Origin: Ruminococcaceae bacterium UBA7147
GTDB lineage: Bacteria; Bacillota; Clostridia; Oscillospirales; Acutalibacteraceae
DNA length: 6,002 bases
Direction: 5' to 3'
Assembly (NCBI GenBank): GCA_002491825.1
Contig: DKWR01000072.1
Span: 1-6,002 of the forward strand
Shown in pieces: positions 5,841-6,002 of this stretch. Numbering within the stretch: position 1 is the stretch's first letter; each line of letters opens with the position of its first letter. The notes below the pieces were generated by a model that worked only from the letters and a program-made list of their open reading frames with translations, was not told the DNA's origin and made no database searches. Made by a program: the position numbers and the translations under genes.

Positions 5841-6002
5841 AAAAATTTGCGAATCACAAGCGATTTGCACAAGCTAATGATTTATCGGAATTAATCTTCC
5901 GACACCCCCGAACACAGCGTTGTACTTGTATTGACAAACTATCGGGGACGGGTTCCCACACGTCCCGAAACGTTGTCGATATATCAACCAACACAAGGAA
6001 AA
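5841..6002 (-). promoter_or_regulatory. Upstream region of the symporter with three hairpins
   Basis: No gene is seen here. Three inverted repeats lie in order on the minus strand: a GC-rich one with arms at 5961-5966 and 5945-5950 (GGGACG/CGTCCC, extendable past a bulged G); TCGGAA/TTCCGA at 5897-5902 and 5885-5890 with a 6-base loop; and an imperfect 7-base stem at 5862-5868 and 5849-5855, followed by T5 (5841-5845) just before the ribosome binding site. The last resembles a weak terminator placed as an attenuator would be. I could not match the set to a known riboswitch and found no convincing promoter, which may lie outside the window. Confidence 0.35.

Noticed and set aside
5931..5959. 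Perfect -35 box TTGACA on the + strand
   Set aside because: No -10-like sequence occurs at 16 to 18 bases (TCCCAC at 17), and no + strand gene follows in the window.
5942..5968. GC-rich hairpin with GTGGGAACCC as a T-box riboswitch element
   Set aside because: The T-box core TGGNACCGCG is not matched, no specifier stem is visible, and no terminator T-run follows.

Overview
The window looks like chromosomal DNA from a low-to-mid-GC anaerobic Firmicute, probably of the class Clostridia (Ruminococcus-type gut or rumen bacteria). This rests on the class III fructose-1,6-bisphosphatase, AGGAGG-like ribosome binding sites, sigma-A promoters with TATAAT boxes, and short intergenic gaps. No genus can be named from sequence alone. 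TGA is used as a normal stop by two genes, which argues for the standard bacterial code.

Layout: bases 1-112 hold two exact tandem copies of a 14-bp repeat and the leader of a large tandem-HTH regulator-like gene (113-1888, + strand). A convergent block follows on the minus strand. Reading leftward from the right end, it is a sodium-coupled dicarboxylate/amino-acid symporter-family gene (4731-5783, with a likely original start at 5821), then the gluconeogenic fructose-1,6-bisphosphatase fbp (2597-4552), then a TspO/MBR-family membrane protein (2017-2493). Each minus-strand gene is followed by a hairpin whose stem pairs better in the minus-strand transcript. Promoter-like boxes for fbp and tspO lie beside or inside the preceding gene's terminator, so the three look like tightly packed single units, not one operon. 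No common pathway is evident.

The most notable signals are lesions at the 5' ends of two genes. (1) The regulator has a good ribosome binding site and ATG at 86, but the frame is cut by TGA at 98-100 and stays open afterwards. The protein's own second HTH aligns without gaps to the first, and an arginine sits exactly where the TGA falls, so a CGA-to-TGA change is likely. (2) The symporter has a good ribosome binding site and ATG at 5821, but that frame ends after 13 codons in an A6 run where it overlaps the downstream ATG as ATGA. One more A would fuse the two frames. The symporter is also short at its N-terminus and lacks several conserved ion- and substrate-binding residues.

I saw no RNA genes, CRISPR arrays, insertion sequences or prophage genes. 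Apart from these anomalies and the unexplained sensor-like part of the regulator, the content is ordinary, and I do not see a clear new multi-gene system.
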